A stretch of 22,660 nt of DNA from Clostridia bacterium (GTDB taxonomy: Bacteria; Bacillota; Clostridia; Christensenellales; Aristaeellaceae). Location: NCBI GenBank assembly GCA_016297535.1, contig JAEDGL010000022.1:1-22660 (forward strand), written 5' to 3'. Positions 6,663-14,115 of the stretch are shown piece by piece; position 1 is the first letter of the stretch, and each line of letters opens with the position of its first letter. Both the position numbers and the translations under genes were made by a program. The notes under the pieces are model-generated. The model had not been told where the DNA came from, made no database searches, and worked only from the letters and a program-made list of their open reading frames with translations.

Positions 6663-7823
6663 TTACAGGAGGTTTGCAAAGGATTCCGCGTTGAACCGCT
6701 CGGCACAGCCAAACAGCTGGGCCACAGTGGCGGCAATATCCGCATAGGTTTTGCGCGTACCAAGATCGGTCAGACCGCTCATGCCGGGATGCCAGCAAAG
6801 CACCGGCACATACTCGCGGGTATGATCGGTGCCGGTATGCACGGGATCGCAGCCGTGGTCGGCAGTCAGGATGAGCAGATCATCGCTGCGCATCAGCGCC
6901 TTGATTTCCTCCAGACGGGCGTCAAAGGCTTCCAGTGCCTGCGCATAGCCCCGGACATCGCGGCGATGGCCGTACACGCTGTCAAAATCCACCAGATTAA
7001 CCAGCACCAGTCCTTCAAAATCGCGCTTCATCACACGAAGCAGCGCATCCACACAGGCGGGGTTGCCCGCGGCATGGTCGCTTTCGCAAAGGCCCTGCAT
7101 GCAAAAGATATCCTCAATTTTGCCGATGCCCATGGTAAAAACGCCCTTGTCCTTGAGCACATCCAGCACGGTGCGCCCGCTTGGCGGCACGGAATAGTCG
7201 CGGCGGCGCGGCGTGCGCCGGAAGTGGCCCCTGCCCGTGCCCTCAAACGGACGGGCAATCACGCGCCCCACGCAGTGGTCGCCCTGCAGCAGTTCACGCG
7301 CGATTTGGCACATTTCGTACAGCTTTTGCGGCGGATAAAGGCTTTCGTGGCAGGCAATCTGGAACACGCTGTCGCCGGAGGTATACACAATGGGATAGCC
7401 CGTTTTCAGATGCTCCTCGCCCAGCTCATCCAGGATGGCCGTGCCGCTGGCCGGCCTGTTGCCCAGCGTGCGGGTGCCGATGGCCTTTTCAAACGCGCCG
7501 ATCACCTGGGGCGGAAACCCGTTGGGATAGGTGGGAAACGGCTTATCCAGCCTGAGGCCCGTCAGCTCCCAATGGCCGGTGGTGGTGTCCTTTCCGGCGG
7601 AAAGCTCCGCCGCGCGCCCATAGGCGCCCGCGCCGTTCTGAGGCAGCCTGCCCCCCACATGGGGAATCAGGCCCAGGCCCATCTGCTCCATGTTGGGCAG
7701 ATGAGGATGCTCCCGCTCGATGATATGCCCCAGCGTATTTGCGCCCGAGTCGCCATACTGCGCCGCGTCGGGCAGCTCTCCCGCGCCCACGCTGTCCAGC
7801 ACGATCCAGAAAATTCGTTTCAT
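6663..7823 (-). CDS. deoB: Phosphopentomutase
   Basis: A 386-residue alkaline-phosphatase-superfamily mutase converting (deoxy)ribose-1-phosphate to the 5-phosphate, linking nucleoside breakdown to the pentose phosphate pathway. Motifs: FWIVLDSVGAGELPDA (5-20) with the first metal Asp, KDTTTGHWELTG (78-89) with the phosphorylated Thr, TSGDSVFQIACHE, and the C-terminal LTADHGCDP and DHTREYVPVL. Length is normal. The frame also allows a GTG at 7835 and an ATG at 7826, but GTGGAGG at 7829-7835 is the ribosome site and best fits ATG 7823. Stands 25 bp after galK and 19 bp before punA. Confidence 0.93.
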   Translation of the reverse strand: MKRIFWIVLDSVGAGELPDAAQYGDSGANTLGHIIEREHPHLPNMEQMGLGLIPHVGGRLPQNGAGAYGRAAELSAGKDTTTGHWELTGLRLDKPFPTYPNGFPPQVIGAFEKAIGTRTLGNRPASGTAILDELGEEHLKTGYPIVYTSGDSVFQIACHESLYPPQKLYEMCQIARELLQGDHCVGRVIARPFEGTGRGHFRRTPRRRDYSVPPSGRTVLDVLKDKGVFTMGIGKIEDIFCMQGLCESDHAAGNPACVDALLRVMKRDFEGLVLVNLVDFDSVYGHRRDVRGYAQALEAFDARLEEIKALMRSDDLLILTADHGCDPVHTGTDHTREYVPVLCWHPGMSGLTDLGTRKTYADIAATVAQLFGCAERFNAESFANLL

Positions 7824-7848
7824 CATGTCCTCCACGGGCTTACGCCCA

Positions 7849-9147
7849 TTATCCCAGACGGATGCAGGCCGGGCCTACGGGACGGATATCCAGAATATTG
7901 CAGCTGTGCTGGCCAAAGACGGCCTCCATCCCGGCAACAAAGCTGGCAAGGCTCTTTTGCGGCACAAAGTTCAGGGTGGTACCGGCAAAGCCGCCGCCAT
8001 GCACGCGCCATGCGCCGCTGCCGCTAAGCATGTTCTCGCTCAGCATCAGGCCCAGCGCCAGCTCCTGACGGTCGGATTTGGCGAAGATGTTTTGCAAATA
8101 GCAGTAGCTGGAACGGCCGCTGGCGATAATCAGGCGGAAGAAGGCCTCCAGATCATCGTTCTTGAGGGCGTCCACCTGCTCGGTTACGCGGCGGTTTTCG
8201 GCAAAGTAGTGGTAGGCGCGCATGATGGCGCGGTCGGCATGCGGAATGTTCAGGGACTTGCGCAGCTGCGGAATGGCCTGCATAAAGCTTTCGGGCAGCA
8301 CGCGGCGCAGGCTGCTTTCGCCAAAGTAGGCGGCCACGGCGCGCATTTCGGCGGGCACGGCGGCGTAATCATCGGTCAGATCATCATGGCTTCCGCCGGT
8401 ATTGACCACCACCAGCGCGTAGCCCCTGGCGGCAAAATCGTAGCTGACCGCTTGCAGCTCGGGATCTTCCTCCTTGAAATCCATGTACGCCAGCCCGCCC
8501 AGGGAGCTGGCCATCTGATCCAGCATACCGCAGGGCTTGCCAAAATACACGTTCTCGGCGTACTGGGAGATGCGGGCGCGCTGCTTGGCATCCAGAGCGT
8601 TGCCGCCGTTATACAGTTCATCCAGAATGGCGCACAGCAGCACCTCTACCGCAGCGGAGCTGCTCAGGCCGCTGCCGCCGCGCACGGTGGAGGTCATCAC
8701 GGCGTCAAAGCCGCCGATGGCATAACCTTCCGCCTTCATCTTGCTGGCCACGCCGCGCACCAGCGCCGCAGTGGTGCCCTTTTCCTCCTCATGCACGCTC
8801 AAATCGCCCAGATCAACGCTCAAGGGGGCATAGCCTTCGCTATGAATGTTTACGATGCCGTCGCAACGCGGGCTAACCGCGGCCAGCGTATCCAGATTGA
8901 CCGCCGCCGCAAGCACCCTGCCGCGGTTGTGATCGGTATGGTTGCCGCCGATTTCGGTGCGGCCGGGGGCGCTGATCATCAGCACCTGATCGGAATTGTT
9001 GACGATCTCCTCATGACGCTTGAGCAGGCGGGTATAGCGGGCGCTCTGGCTAACCAGCATGCCCTCGCGCTGGCCATAGATGTACGTAAGCTGTTTGACT
9101 ACCTCGGGGGTTTTCAGCCGGCTGATCATCTGCGCGTACTTGTTCAT
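7849..9147 (-). CDS. galK: Galactokinase (GHMP kinase family)
   Basis: A 432-residue GHMP kinase. Galactokinase signature PGRTEIGGNHTDHN (61-74), ATP loop GGSGLSSSAA (157-166), CGMLDQ (206-211) with the likely catalytic Asp210, and C-terminal GGGFAGTTLNF. These fit phosphorylation of galactose to galactose-1-phosphate with ATP. It is about 40 residues longer than E. coli GalK, the extra being N-terminal; this clade is commonly annotated galK in Clostridia, but another hexose is possible. No galT, galE or galM is nearby; instead it lies between a sugar-binding protein gene and deoB/punA. ATG 9147 has AAGGATGG upstream. Confidence 0.85.
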   Translation of the reverse strand: MNKYAQMISRLKTPEVVKQLTYIYGQREGMLVSQSARYTRLLKRHEEIVNNSDQVLMISAPGRTEIGGNHTDHNRGRVLAAAVNLDTLAAVSPRCDGIVNIHSEGYAPLSVDLGDLSVHEEEKGTTAALVRGVASKMKAEGYAIGGFDAVMTSTVRGGSGLSSSAAVEVLLCAILDELYNGGNALDAKQRARISQYAENVYFGKPCGMLDQMASSLGGLAYMDFKEEDPELQAVSYDFAARGYALVVVNTGGSHDDLTDDYAAVPAEMRAVAAYFGESSLRRVLPESFMQAIPQLRKSLNIPHADRAIMRAYHYFAENRRVTEQVDALKNDDLEAFFRLIIASGRSSYCYLQNIFAKSDRQELALGLMLSENMLSGSGAWRVHGGGFAGTTLNFVPQKSLASFVAGMEAVFGQHSCNILDIRPVGPACIRLG

Positions 9148-9208
9148 CGTTCATCCCATCCTTATTTCTATGATGTTGTGCGTGCGAAATTGGATATCGA
9201 GCTTTGGT

Positions 9209-10711
9209 TCAGCGCTGAGCAATCTCCTGCCAGAAGGCGATCATTTCCTCAACGCCGCGTTCCACAAGGCCCTCCTGGAAGGCTGCCCTGGTTTCCTGGT
9301 TGATTTCCACCTCGCCCAGCACCATGCGCGCCAGCATTTCATCCACATAGCGCCCCAGCTGCATTTGCAGCTGGCCGACGTAGGCGTTCTCCTCAGTGGT
9401 GAGGGTATAGGTGGGGAAGGGCTGAACGGCGTACTGGCACAGCTGTTCAAGCTGGGCGTTCATGCGCTCCACGTTGTCCTCGTAATAGCGGTTGTTAAAC
9501 TCGAGTGGGAACAGCCAGGGCATATCGCCCGTATCGTAGATGGTAAGCTGGCTCAGGCCGCTTACCCCCAGCGTTTCCACGCCGCCTACCCAGTCCCATC
9601 TGCCATCCTCGCGGAAATAGTAGCTTTCGCCCTCCACGCCCACCATGGCCTCAATCGCGCCTTCCTCGGTGTAAAGAACATCCACCCACCGAAGCAGCTC
9701 GGCGGGATCCTCGCAGGCGGAGGTGATGGCAAACGTGCCGCGGGTAATGGGGCCGACGAGATCCCGGTACACCTTTTTGCCCTCGTATTCAAAGGGACCC
9801 ATCACGGTATAGCTTTCGGAGCTGGTGCCATAGGTGAGCAGGCTGATGGGAGAGGGAGCGAAAAACGCGCCGTAGGTAACGGCGGCTTTGCTGTCGGTTA
9901 CGCGCCGCAGGGTATCCGCGGTCACAAAGCCGTCCGGGTCCAGCAGGCCGTCGGCGTACAGATCACGCAGGGTTTGGGCCATTTCAAAAAAGCTGTCCTC
10001 CTGCGGCCAGTAGTGCACCTGGCCCTGATCATCCAGATAGATGTTATAGTCGTTTGCCGTTACACCCCACGCATGGCCAAAAAACTTGAGCTCCCAGGGG
10101 CCCAGAAACAGCATGGGAATTTCATCCTTTTTGCCATTGCCGTTGGGATCGCGGTCGCGGAAGGCGGTGAGCACATTGCGCAGGCTTTCCATATCGGTGG
10201 GCATATCCAGCCCCAGCTTGTCCAGCCAGGCCTGGTTAATCCACATGGCATTCTGGGCCGGGAGTTGCTGAATGCACGGAAGCGCCCCCACCTTGCCGTT
10301 TGGCAGGGTGATGGCCTTGAGCCAGTCCGGATTGGCCTGAAGCAACGCCCACAGATTGGGCGCGTTTTCCTCCAACAGGGGCAGCAGATCGATCAACTGG
10401 CCGCTGTCGGTGTAGCGGATGAGCTCGTCCGTGGTAAGCGAAGCCTTGAACAGCACGTCCGGCAGCTGACCGCCGGCGGCAAACATGGCGTCCTTGGCCG
10501 CCTGCCACTTGGCCTGGTCATTGTACTGCTCAAAGGTAAAGCTCAGCCCTGTCCGGGCTTCCATGCGGGAAAAAAAGCCGTTGGTCGCCCAGTCGCGGGT
10601 GCTGTTTTCGCCGTCGAAGCCGGCCATGGTAAAAGTGGTCTGCGCCATGCCAAGCGCCGGAAGCAAAGCCAGCGCTACGCTCAGCAGCAAACCAAGAAAG
10701 CGTCGAAACAT
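9209..10711 (-). CDS. Extracellular solute-binding protein (LplA/YtcQ-like)
   Basis: A 500-residue periplasmic-type binding protein of the ABC sugar-uptake class. Signal peptide 1 to about 23 (cut near GMA-QTT). It carries the loop DRDPNGNGKKDEIP (186-199), a calcium-loop-like feature typical of the LplA/YtcQ family that binds oligosaccharides. No lipobox Cys follows the signal peptide, unlike most Gram-positive binding proteins. ATG 10711 is chosen over the start at 10765 because GGAGGAAG precedes it and the signal peptide begins there. No permease or ATPase is in the window, so its partners lie elsewhere or it has a sensory role. First gene of the operon; galK follows after 61 bp. Confidence 0.85.
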   Translation of the reverse strand: MFRRFLGLLLSVALALLPALGMAQTTFTMAGFDGENSTRDWATNGFFSRMEARTGLSFTFEQYNDQAKWQAAKDAMFAAGGQLPDVLFKASLTTDELIRYTDSGQLIDLLPLLEENAPNLWALLQANPDWLKAITLPNGKVGALPCIQQLPAQNAMWINQAWLDKLGLDMPTDMESLRNVLTAFRDRDPNGNGKKDEIPMLFLGPWELKFFGHAWGVTANDYNIYLDDQGQVHYWPQEDSFFEMAQTLRDLYADGLLDPDGFVTADTLRRVTDSKAAVTYGAFFAPSPISLLTYGTSSESYTVMGPFEYEGKKVYRDLVGPITRGTFAITSACEDPAELLRWVDVLYTEEGAIEAMVGVEGESYYFREDGRWDWVGGVETLGVSGLSQLTIYDTGDMPWLFPLEFNNRYYEDNVERMNAQLEQLCQYAVQPFPTYTLTTEENAYVGQLQMQLGRYVDEMLARMVLGEVEINQETRAAFQEGLVERGVEEMIAFWQEIAQR

Positions 10712-10728
10712 AGGACTTCCTCCAATGT

Positions 10729-10805
10729 TGCAAAAATTTTGCACAAAAAGTGCACATTGATTCATCTATTATACCTGATTTTGTGCATTTTGCAAAGCGT
10801 TTCAA
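10729..10805 (-). promoter_or_regulatory. Promoter and operator cluster of the solute-binding protein / galK operon
   Basis: Minus strand: -35 TTGCAA (10790-10795), 16-bp spacer, -10 TATAAT (10768-10773). Palindromes surround it: TTGCAAAGCGTTTCAA at 10790-10805 over the -35 (LacI-type shape with central GC), TGCACAAAAAGTGCA at 10740-10754 and TGCAAAAATTTTGCA at 10729-10743, both perfect and in the leader. Control by a sugar-responsive repressor is inferred; no regulator gene is nearby. Confidence 0.6.
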
Positions 10806-11078
10806 TACATTTTATCCACCGGAGCGCAAGGAAGGCTGCGCAAACCGGCGCAGAGCGGCATTAGCCGGGTGACGGTAAGACAGTAAAACATGAAAAGCGT
10901 GCACATGAGGTCACATCTTTTGCACTATGGGATAGCCGCAAAACGGCGCAAGGGATGCCTGCCCTTGTTCGGAACACAGTGGCGTAAATCGCTCCGGATA
11001 TTTACAAGTACTGGGGTATTTTTCCTTACAGTGCGCATATACGCAGCGATCAGTGTAGAATTACGCCCTTGTATTTGT
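10806..11078. other. Intergenic stretch with no recognised gene
   Basis: Part of the 389-bp gap between the solute-binding protein start (10711) and the MBL gene end (11101). The 83-codon plus-strand frame at 10890-11141 has no ribosome site or recognisable motif and is not called. One short hairpin, CTGCGC/GCGCAG near 10840, is visible. Base composition shifts from GC-rich to AT-rich across this stretch, towards the AT-rich MBL gene. Confidence 0.5.
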
Positions 11079-11107
11079 TTGACAAACTGGAATTTGTCGA
11101 TTACAAT
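11079..11107 (+). promoter_or_regulatory. Consensus-like plus-strand promoter without a gene
   Basis: TTGACA (11079-11084), a 17-bp spacer and TACAAT (11102-11107). The spacer includes an imperfect inverted repeat, TTGACAAA/TTTGTCGA (11079-11100), like an operator. It points into the 3' end of the minus-strand MBL gene, so it would make antisense RNA. No plus-strand gene follows. Confidence 0.5.
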
Positions 11108-11688
11108 ACTACTTTTTCATTTGCGTGTGCATAAAGAATAACTTTAGGATTACGACACATAACCTTTTTCCAATCCTCTTTAAGCTCTACATTATTATCA
11201 TAAGCGTCAAGAAAATCTATAGGCTCCAAATCGCCAACAAAACATAAACCATCATCCAAAATTAGAGAAATACTATCATTACTGTGACTTGGCGTAGATA
11301 AAATTTCACCTTCAATTCCTATGCCGTGAAGAAATGCTCTGCTTTCTTCACATTTAACCAAAACGGCATTTTCCTTGCTTATAGGCACATATTTTATATG
11401 CGCATCTCTGCTAAATATTTCATCAGAGAAATGAATATATTTGATTTGAGTATCAATCAGTAGAAGTTTAACCCCAAGTTTCATAAGTTCACTTATTAGA
11501 CCTATATGGTCAGGATGGTAATGTGTTGCCAAAACATAAGTAATATCGTTAATTCTTATGTTTTGCTCTTTAATTGCCCTATAAAATGCAGGCAATGTTC
11601 CTGCATAATCAGTATCAACAAGCAAATTACCGCTTATTCCATGAATAAAGAATGTATTTGTATTACCGTATTTCAACTTATTTACCAC
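11101..11688 (-). CDS. MBL-fold metallo-hydrolase, AT-rich
   Basis: A 195-residue metallo-beta-lactamase-fold protein. Motif THYHPDH (H56, H58, D60, H61) plus H135, D153 and H188 give a complete metal-ligand set. GTG 11688 is the preferred start, with GGAGG 8 nt upstream (11697-11701); the frame opens further at GTG 11703, which is inside the ribosome site. Its codons are rich in AAA, ATA and TTA, unlike the GC-rich neighbours, and the flanks are AT-rich too, so recent acquisition is likely. Family members include glyoxalase II and lactonase-like hydrolases; nothing identifies the substrate. No recombinase or direct repeat was found at its borders. Confidence 0.8.
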   Translation of the reverse strand: MVNKLKYGNTNTFFIHGISGNLLVDTDYAGTLPAFYRAIKEQNIRINDITYVLATHYHPDHIGLISELMKLGVKLLLIDTQIKYIHFSDEIFSRDAHIKYVPISKENAVLVKCEESRAFLHGIGIEGEILSTPSHSNDSISLILDDGLCFVGDLEPIDFLDAYDNNVELKEDWKKVMCRNPKVILYAHANEKVVL

Positions 11689-11830
11689 AAACACCACCTC
11701 CACAACTTCCGATTCGTAGGACTGTTGATTCCATCTTATTCAGATAACAGGACCAGACACAAGAACAGCCAAAGTCGTGCATACTGCTGTAGCTGTAACT
11801 GTCATATAAACACCGCGTGTTCCGTCGCCG

Positions 11831-12322
11831 TCATTTTTTCGTCATCTCCATCAGCTCCACGCTTTGTCCGCCATAGTTTTCCGTCTGCATACGCCCTGTA
11901 GGCTGAAAGCCCATGTGCAGATAAAACAGGATGGCATGGGTGTTGGCGCACATCACCCAAAGGCGGACAGGCCCGCACCCCTGCTCCCGCAGGCTTTGAA
12001 GCGCCGCCTCCAGCAGCCTGCGGCCAAAGCCCTGTCCCTCCTTTTGCGGCAGCAGATGGAGGCTCACAATCTCGCCATAGCCCTGCCGCTCCTCCTCGCG
12101 GGGAAAGCCCAGCATGGCCGTGCCGATAAGCAATCCATCCTCAAACAGTCCCAGCGACGCGCCCGGATCGGCGTGCAGCACGGCACTCCAGCGGTCGTGG
12201 GTAAGCTTATCCAGAAAGCGTTGGGGCAAAATGCGCTGATAGGTTTGTTTCCAGCTCTGCGCGTACAGCTCTCCCACTGCCGCCAGATCGTCCCGCAACG
12301 TCAACGGACGGATTTCGATCAT
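11831..12322 (-). CDS. GNAT family N-acetyltransferase
   Basis: A 163-residue single-domain acetyltransferase starting MIEIRPLTLRDDLAAVGELY, a standard GNAT opening. The acetyl-CoA segment is IVSLHLLPQKEGQGFGRRLL (85-104) with loop QGFGRR, followed by VRLWVMCANTHAILFYLHMGF (119-139) with the usual Asn and Tyr. ATG 12322 is chosen because AAGGAG sits about 9 nt upstream; the in-frame ATG at 12331 would directly abut that site. It lies downstream of the nucleotide-sugar cassette, separated by a hairpin. The substrate is unknown and a role in sugar acetylation is not supported by its sequence. Confidence 0.83.
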   Translation of the reverse strand: MIEIRPLTLRDDLAAVGELYAQSWKQTYQRILPQRFLDKLTHDRWSAVLHADPGASLGLFEDGLLIGTAMLGFPREEERQGYGEIVSLHLLPQKEGQGFGRRLLEAALQSLREQGCGPVRLWVMCANTHAILFYLHMGFQPTGRMQTENYGGQSVELMEMTKK

Positions 12323-12356
12323 GCGCTTCATCTCCTTTTTCTCATTATACAGCAAA

Positions 12357-12394
12357 CCGGCCTGAGAATGTACCTCAGGCCGGCGGAGTTTTTG
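12357..12394 (-). terminator. Hairpin after the wbp-type cassette
   Basis: Perfect 10-bp stem, CCGGCCTGAG (12357-12366) with CTCAGGCCGG (12374-12383). On the minus strand it is followed by TTTGC, a weak tail. The longer T-run (GAGTTTTTGG) is on the plus strand, where no gene ends. It may be a partial terminator between the cassette and the GNAT gene at 12322. Confidence 0.5.
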
Positions 12395-12413
12395 GTTTGT
12401 TTACAAACAGGGT

Positions 12414-13547
12414 TTAATTTTGGAGTGCTTTTTGAAGAGCGGATGTAACCGTTTCGATGTCCGCATCCGTCAGGTAGGGATGCATGGGCAGGGAGAGAAT
12501 GCGGTTGGTGGCCTCGATGGTGTTGGGAAAATACGCATCCGGCCAGTGACGGCTGGCGTAGGCCGTTTGCTGGTGCACGCCGCGCGGGTAGTAAACCATC
12601 GTGGGAATGCCCTGCTCCTTCAGCGTTTTCTGAACGCCGTCTCGCTGGCTGCGGCTTTCCAGCAGCACGCTGTACTGCGCCCAGCTGCTGGTGTAGCCCT
12701 CGGGAATCTTCGGGGTTTGAACCAAGCCCTCCAGCGCCTGGGTGTATTTCCGGGCCGCCTGGTTGATAGCGTCCAGCTCGTACTGCCGCAGGGCCTTCAG
12801 CTTTGGTAGCAGCACCGCCGCCTGCAGCGTATCCAGACGGGAATTCATGCCGATGCGCTGATTATCGTACTTGTCCTCCACCCCGCGCCCGTTGGCGCGC
12901 AGGGAGCGCAGCAGCGCATCCTCCTGAGCACTGTCCACAAAGATGGCGCCGCCGTCGCCATAGCAGCCAAGAGGCTTGGCCGGGAAAAACGATGTGGCCG
13001 CCGCATCGCCAAAGGAGCAGGCATGGCGGTTGCCAATCTGTCCGCCATAGCCCTGGGCGGCATCCTCCAGCACGCGCATGCCGTGCTTGCCTGCAATGGC
13101 GGCAATGCGGTCATGCGCGGCAGGCAGGCCAAAAAGATCCACAGGAATCACCGCAGCCGGGCGGTATTGGCCCTGCTGCTTTACGCGTTCGATGGCGGCT
13201 TCCAGCGCATCGGGGCACAGATTGAAGGTGCTCAGGTCGATATCCACGGGGATGACCTCCGCACCCACGGTGCTGGCGCACCCGGCGGTGGCAAAATAGG
13301 TAAAGTCCGGCACAAAAACCGCGTCGCCGGGCCCGATGCCCCAAAGCATCAGGGTAAGCACCAGCGCATCGGTGCCGTTTGCGCAGGTTACGCAATAGGC
13401 GCGGTTCACATCCTGCGCCAGCCGGGCCTCCAGCTCCGTCACCTGCCTGCCCAGAATAAACTGGCCGCTGGTAAGCACATCGGCCATACCGGCGTCAATC
13501 TCGGCCTTCAGCGCCTGATACTGCGCCCTGAGATCACGGAATTGCAT
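12414..13547 (-). CDS. wbpE: DegT/DnrJ/EryC1/StrS sugar-nucleotide aminotransferase (WbpE-type)
   Basis: A 377-residue PLP-dependent aminotransferase. Motifs: TCANGTDALVLTLMLWGIGPGD (54-75), VPDFTYFATAG (79-89), EDAAQGYGG (161-169) with the cofactor Asp, and SFFPAKPLGCYGDGGA with PLP-binding Lys191. In the P. aeruginosa pathway WbpE moves an amino group from glutamate to C3 of UDP-3-keto-GlcNAcA. The family is broad, and the assignment rests on the adjacent wbpA-, wbpB- and wbpD-type genes. ATG 13547 has GGAGGATAATC upstream and overlaps the wbpD end by 14 bp; the longer upstream frame is not used. Last gene of the cassette. Confidence 0.82.
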   Translation of the reverse strand: MQFRDLRAQYQALKAEIDAGMADVLTSGQFILGRQVTELEARLAQDVNRAYCVTCANGTDALVLTLMLWGIGPGDAVFVPDFTYFATAGCASTVGAEVIPVDIDLSTFNLCPDALEAAIERVKQQGQYRPAAVIPVDLFGLPAAHDRIAAIAGKHGMRVLEDAAQGYGGQIGNRHACSFGDAAATSFFPAKPLGCYGDGGAIFVDSAQEDALLRSLRANGRGVEDKYDNQRIGMNSRLDTLQAAVLLPKLKALRQYELDAINQAARKYTQALEGLVQTPKIPEGYTSSWAQYSVLLESRSQRDGVQKTLKEQGIPTMVYYPRGVHQQTAYASRHWPDAYFPNTIEATNRILSLPMHPYLTDADIETVTSALQKALQN

Positions 13548-14115
13548 GATTATCCTCCACCTCCCGAAGTCCCTCTCCGTGCGGCTCAAAATGCCGCCCG
13601 CAGCGGGAACAGATCCTTTGGCCGTGCAAAAGGTGGCCGCAGGTACACACAAAGCCGCGCACCCTGGCCGGCACCCCCAGCATAACCGCATGGGGCGGCA
13701 CATCCGTTGTGACCACCGCGCCCGCGCCGATCATGGCGCAGCGTCCGATGCGGTGGCCGCACACGATGGTGGCGTTTGCGCCGATGGAAGCGCCGTCCTC
13801 CACCGGGGTGGGCACAAAATGCTCATGCCCCTTGGGATACAGCGCGCGCGGGGTAAGGTCGTTGGTAAAGACGCAGCTGGGGCCGCAGAAAACGCCGTTG
13901 CCCAGCGTAACGCCCTCATAGATGCTTACATTGTTCTGCAGCTTGCAGCCGTCGCCGATCACGGTGCGCTGCCCCACATAGGCGTTTTGCCCGATGGAGC
14001 AGTTGCGCCCGATTCGGGCGGTACCCTCAATGTGGCAAAAATGCCACACGCGGGTGCCTTCGCCGATCTGCGCGCCCTCGTCCACCACGGCGGTGGGATG
14101 GATGGATATGCTCAT
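13534..14115 (-). CDS. wbpD: Left-handed beta-helix N-acetyltransferase (WbpD-type) with zinc-ribbon-like tail
   Basis: A 193-residue hexapeptide-repeat acyltransferase. Repeats run from IHPTAVVDEGAQIGEGTRVW to about residue 145, with the conserved NNVSIYEGVTLGNGVFCGPS (61-80) and VFTNDLTPRALYP found in WbpD-like enzymes. WbpD uses acetyl-CoA to acetylate the 3-amino group of UDP-GlcNAc(3NH2)A. The C-terminus adds CTCG and CSRCG (C157, C159, C169, C172), a likely small zinc site. Its ATG overlaps the wbpB stop as ATGA, and the ribosome site is weak (GGGCGG), so translation is probably coupled to wbpB. Confidence 0.85.
   Translation of the reverse strand: MSISIHPTAVVDEGAQIGEGTRVWHFCHIEGTARIGRNCSIGQNAYVGQRTVIGDGCKLQNNVSIYEGVTLGNGVFCGPSCVFTNDLTPRALYPKGHEHFVPTPVEDGASIGANATIVCGHRIGRCAMIGAGAVVTTDVPPHAVMLGVPARVRGFVCTCGHLLHGQRICSRCGRHFEPHGEGLREVEDNHAIP

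Noticed and set aside
4892..6694. 600-codon plus-strand frame opposite the carboxypeptidase and punA
   Set aside because: Antisense to two enzymes with full catalytic motifs; no ribosome site or recognisable domain.
10790..10805. CcpA cre site over the -35 of the solute-binding protein promoter
   Set aside because: The sequence TTGAAACGCTTTGCAA does not fit the cre consensus at the central CG position. It is described only as a LacI-shaped palindrome.
10890..11141. 83-codon plus-strand frame between the solute-binding protein and MBL genes
   Set aside because: No ribosome site, no motif, and it crosses a composition boundary and a promoter.
11678..11805. Two tiny minus-strand frames before the AT-rich MBL gene (21 codons, hydrophobic; 18 codons ending in SCGGGVCGK)
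   Set aside because: The Cys/Gly-rich tail looked like a peptide precursor, but it comes from the MBL gene's own GGAGGTGG ribosome site and start region read in another frame. Neither frame has a good ribosome site.
12344..12349. TATAAT on the minus strand just before the third GNAT gene
   Set aside because: No matching -35, since the expected position falls in the terminator stem, and transcription would begin at the ribosome site, leaving almost no leader.
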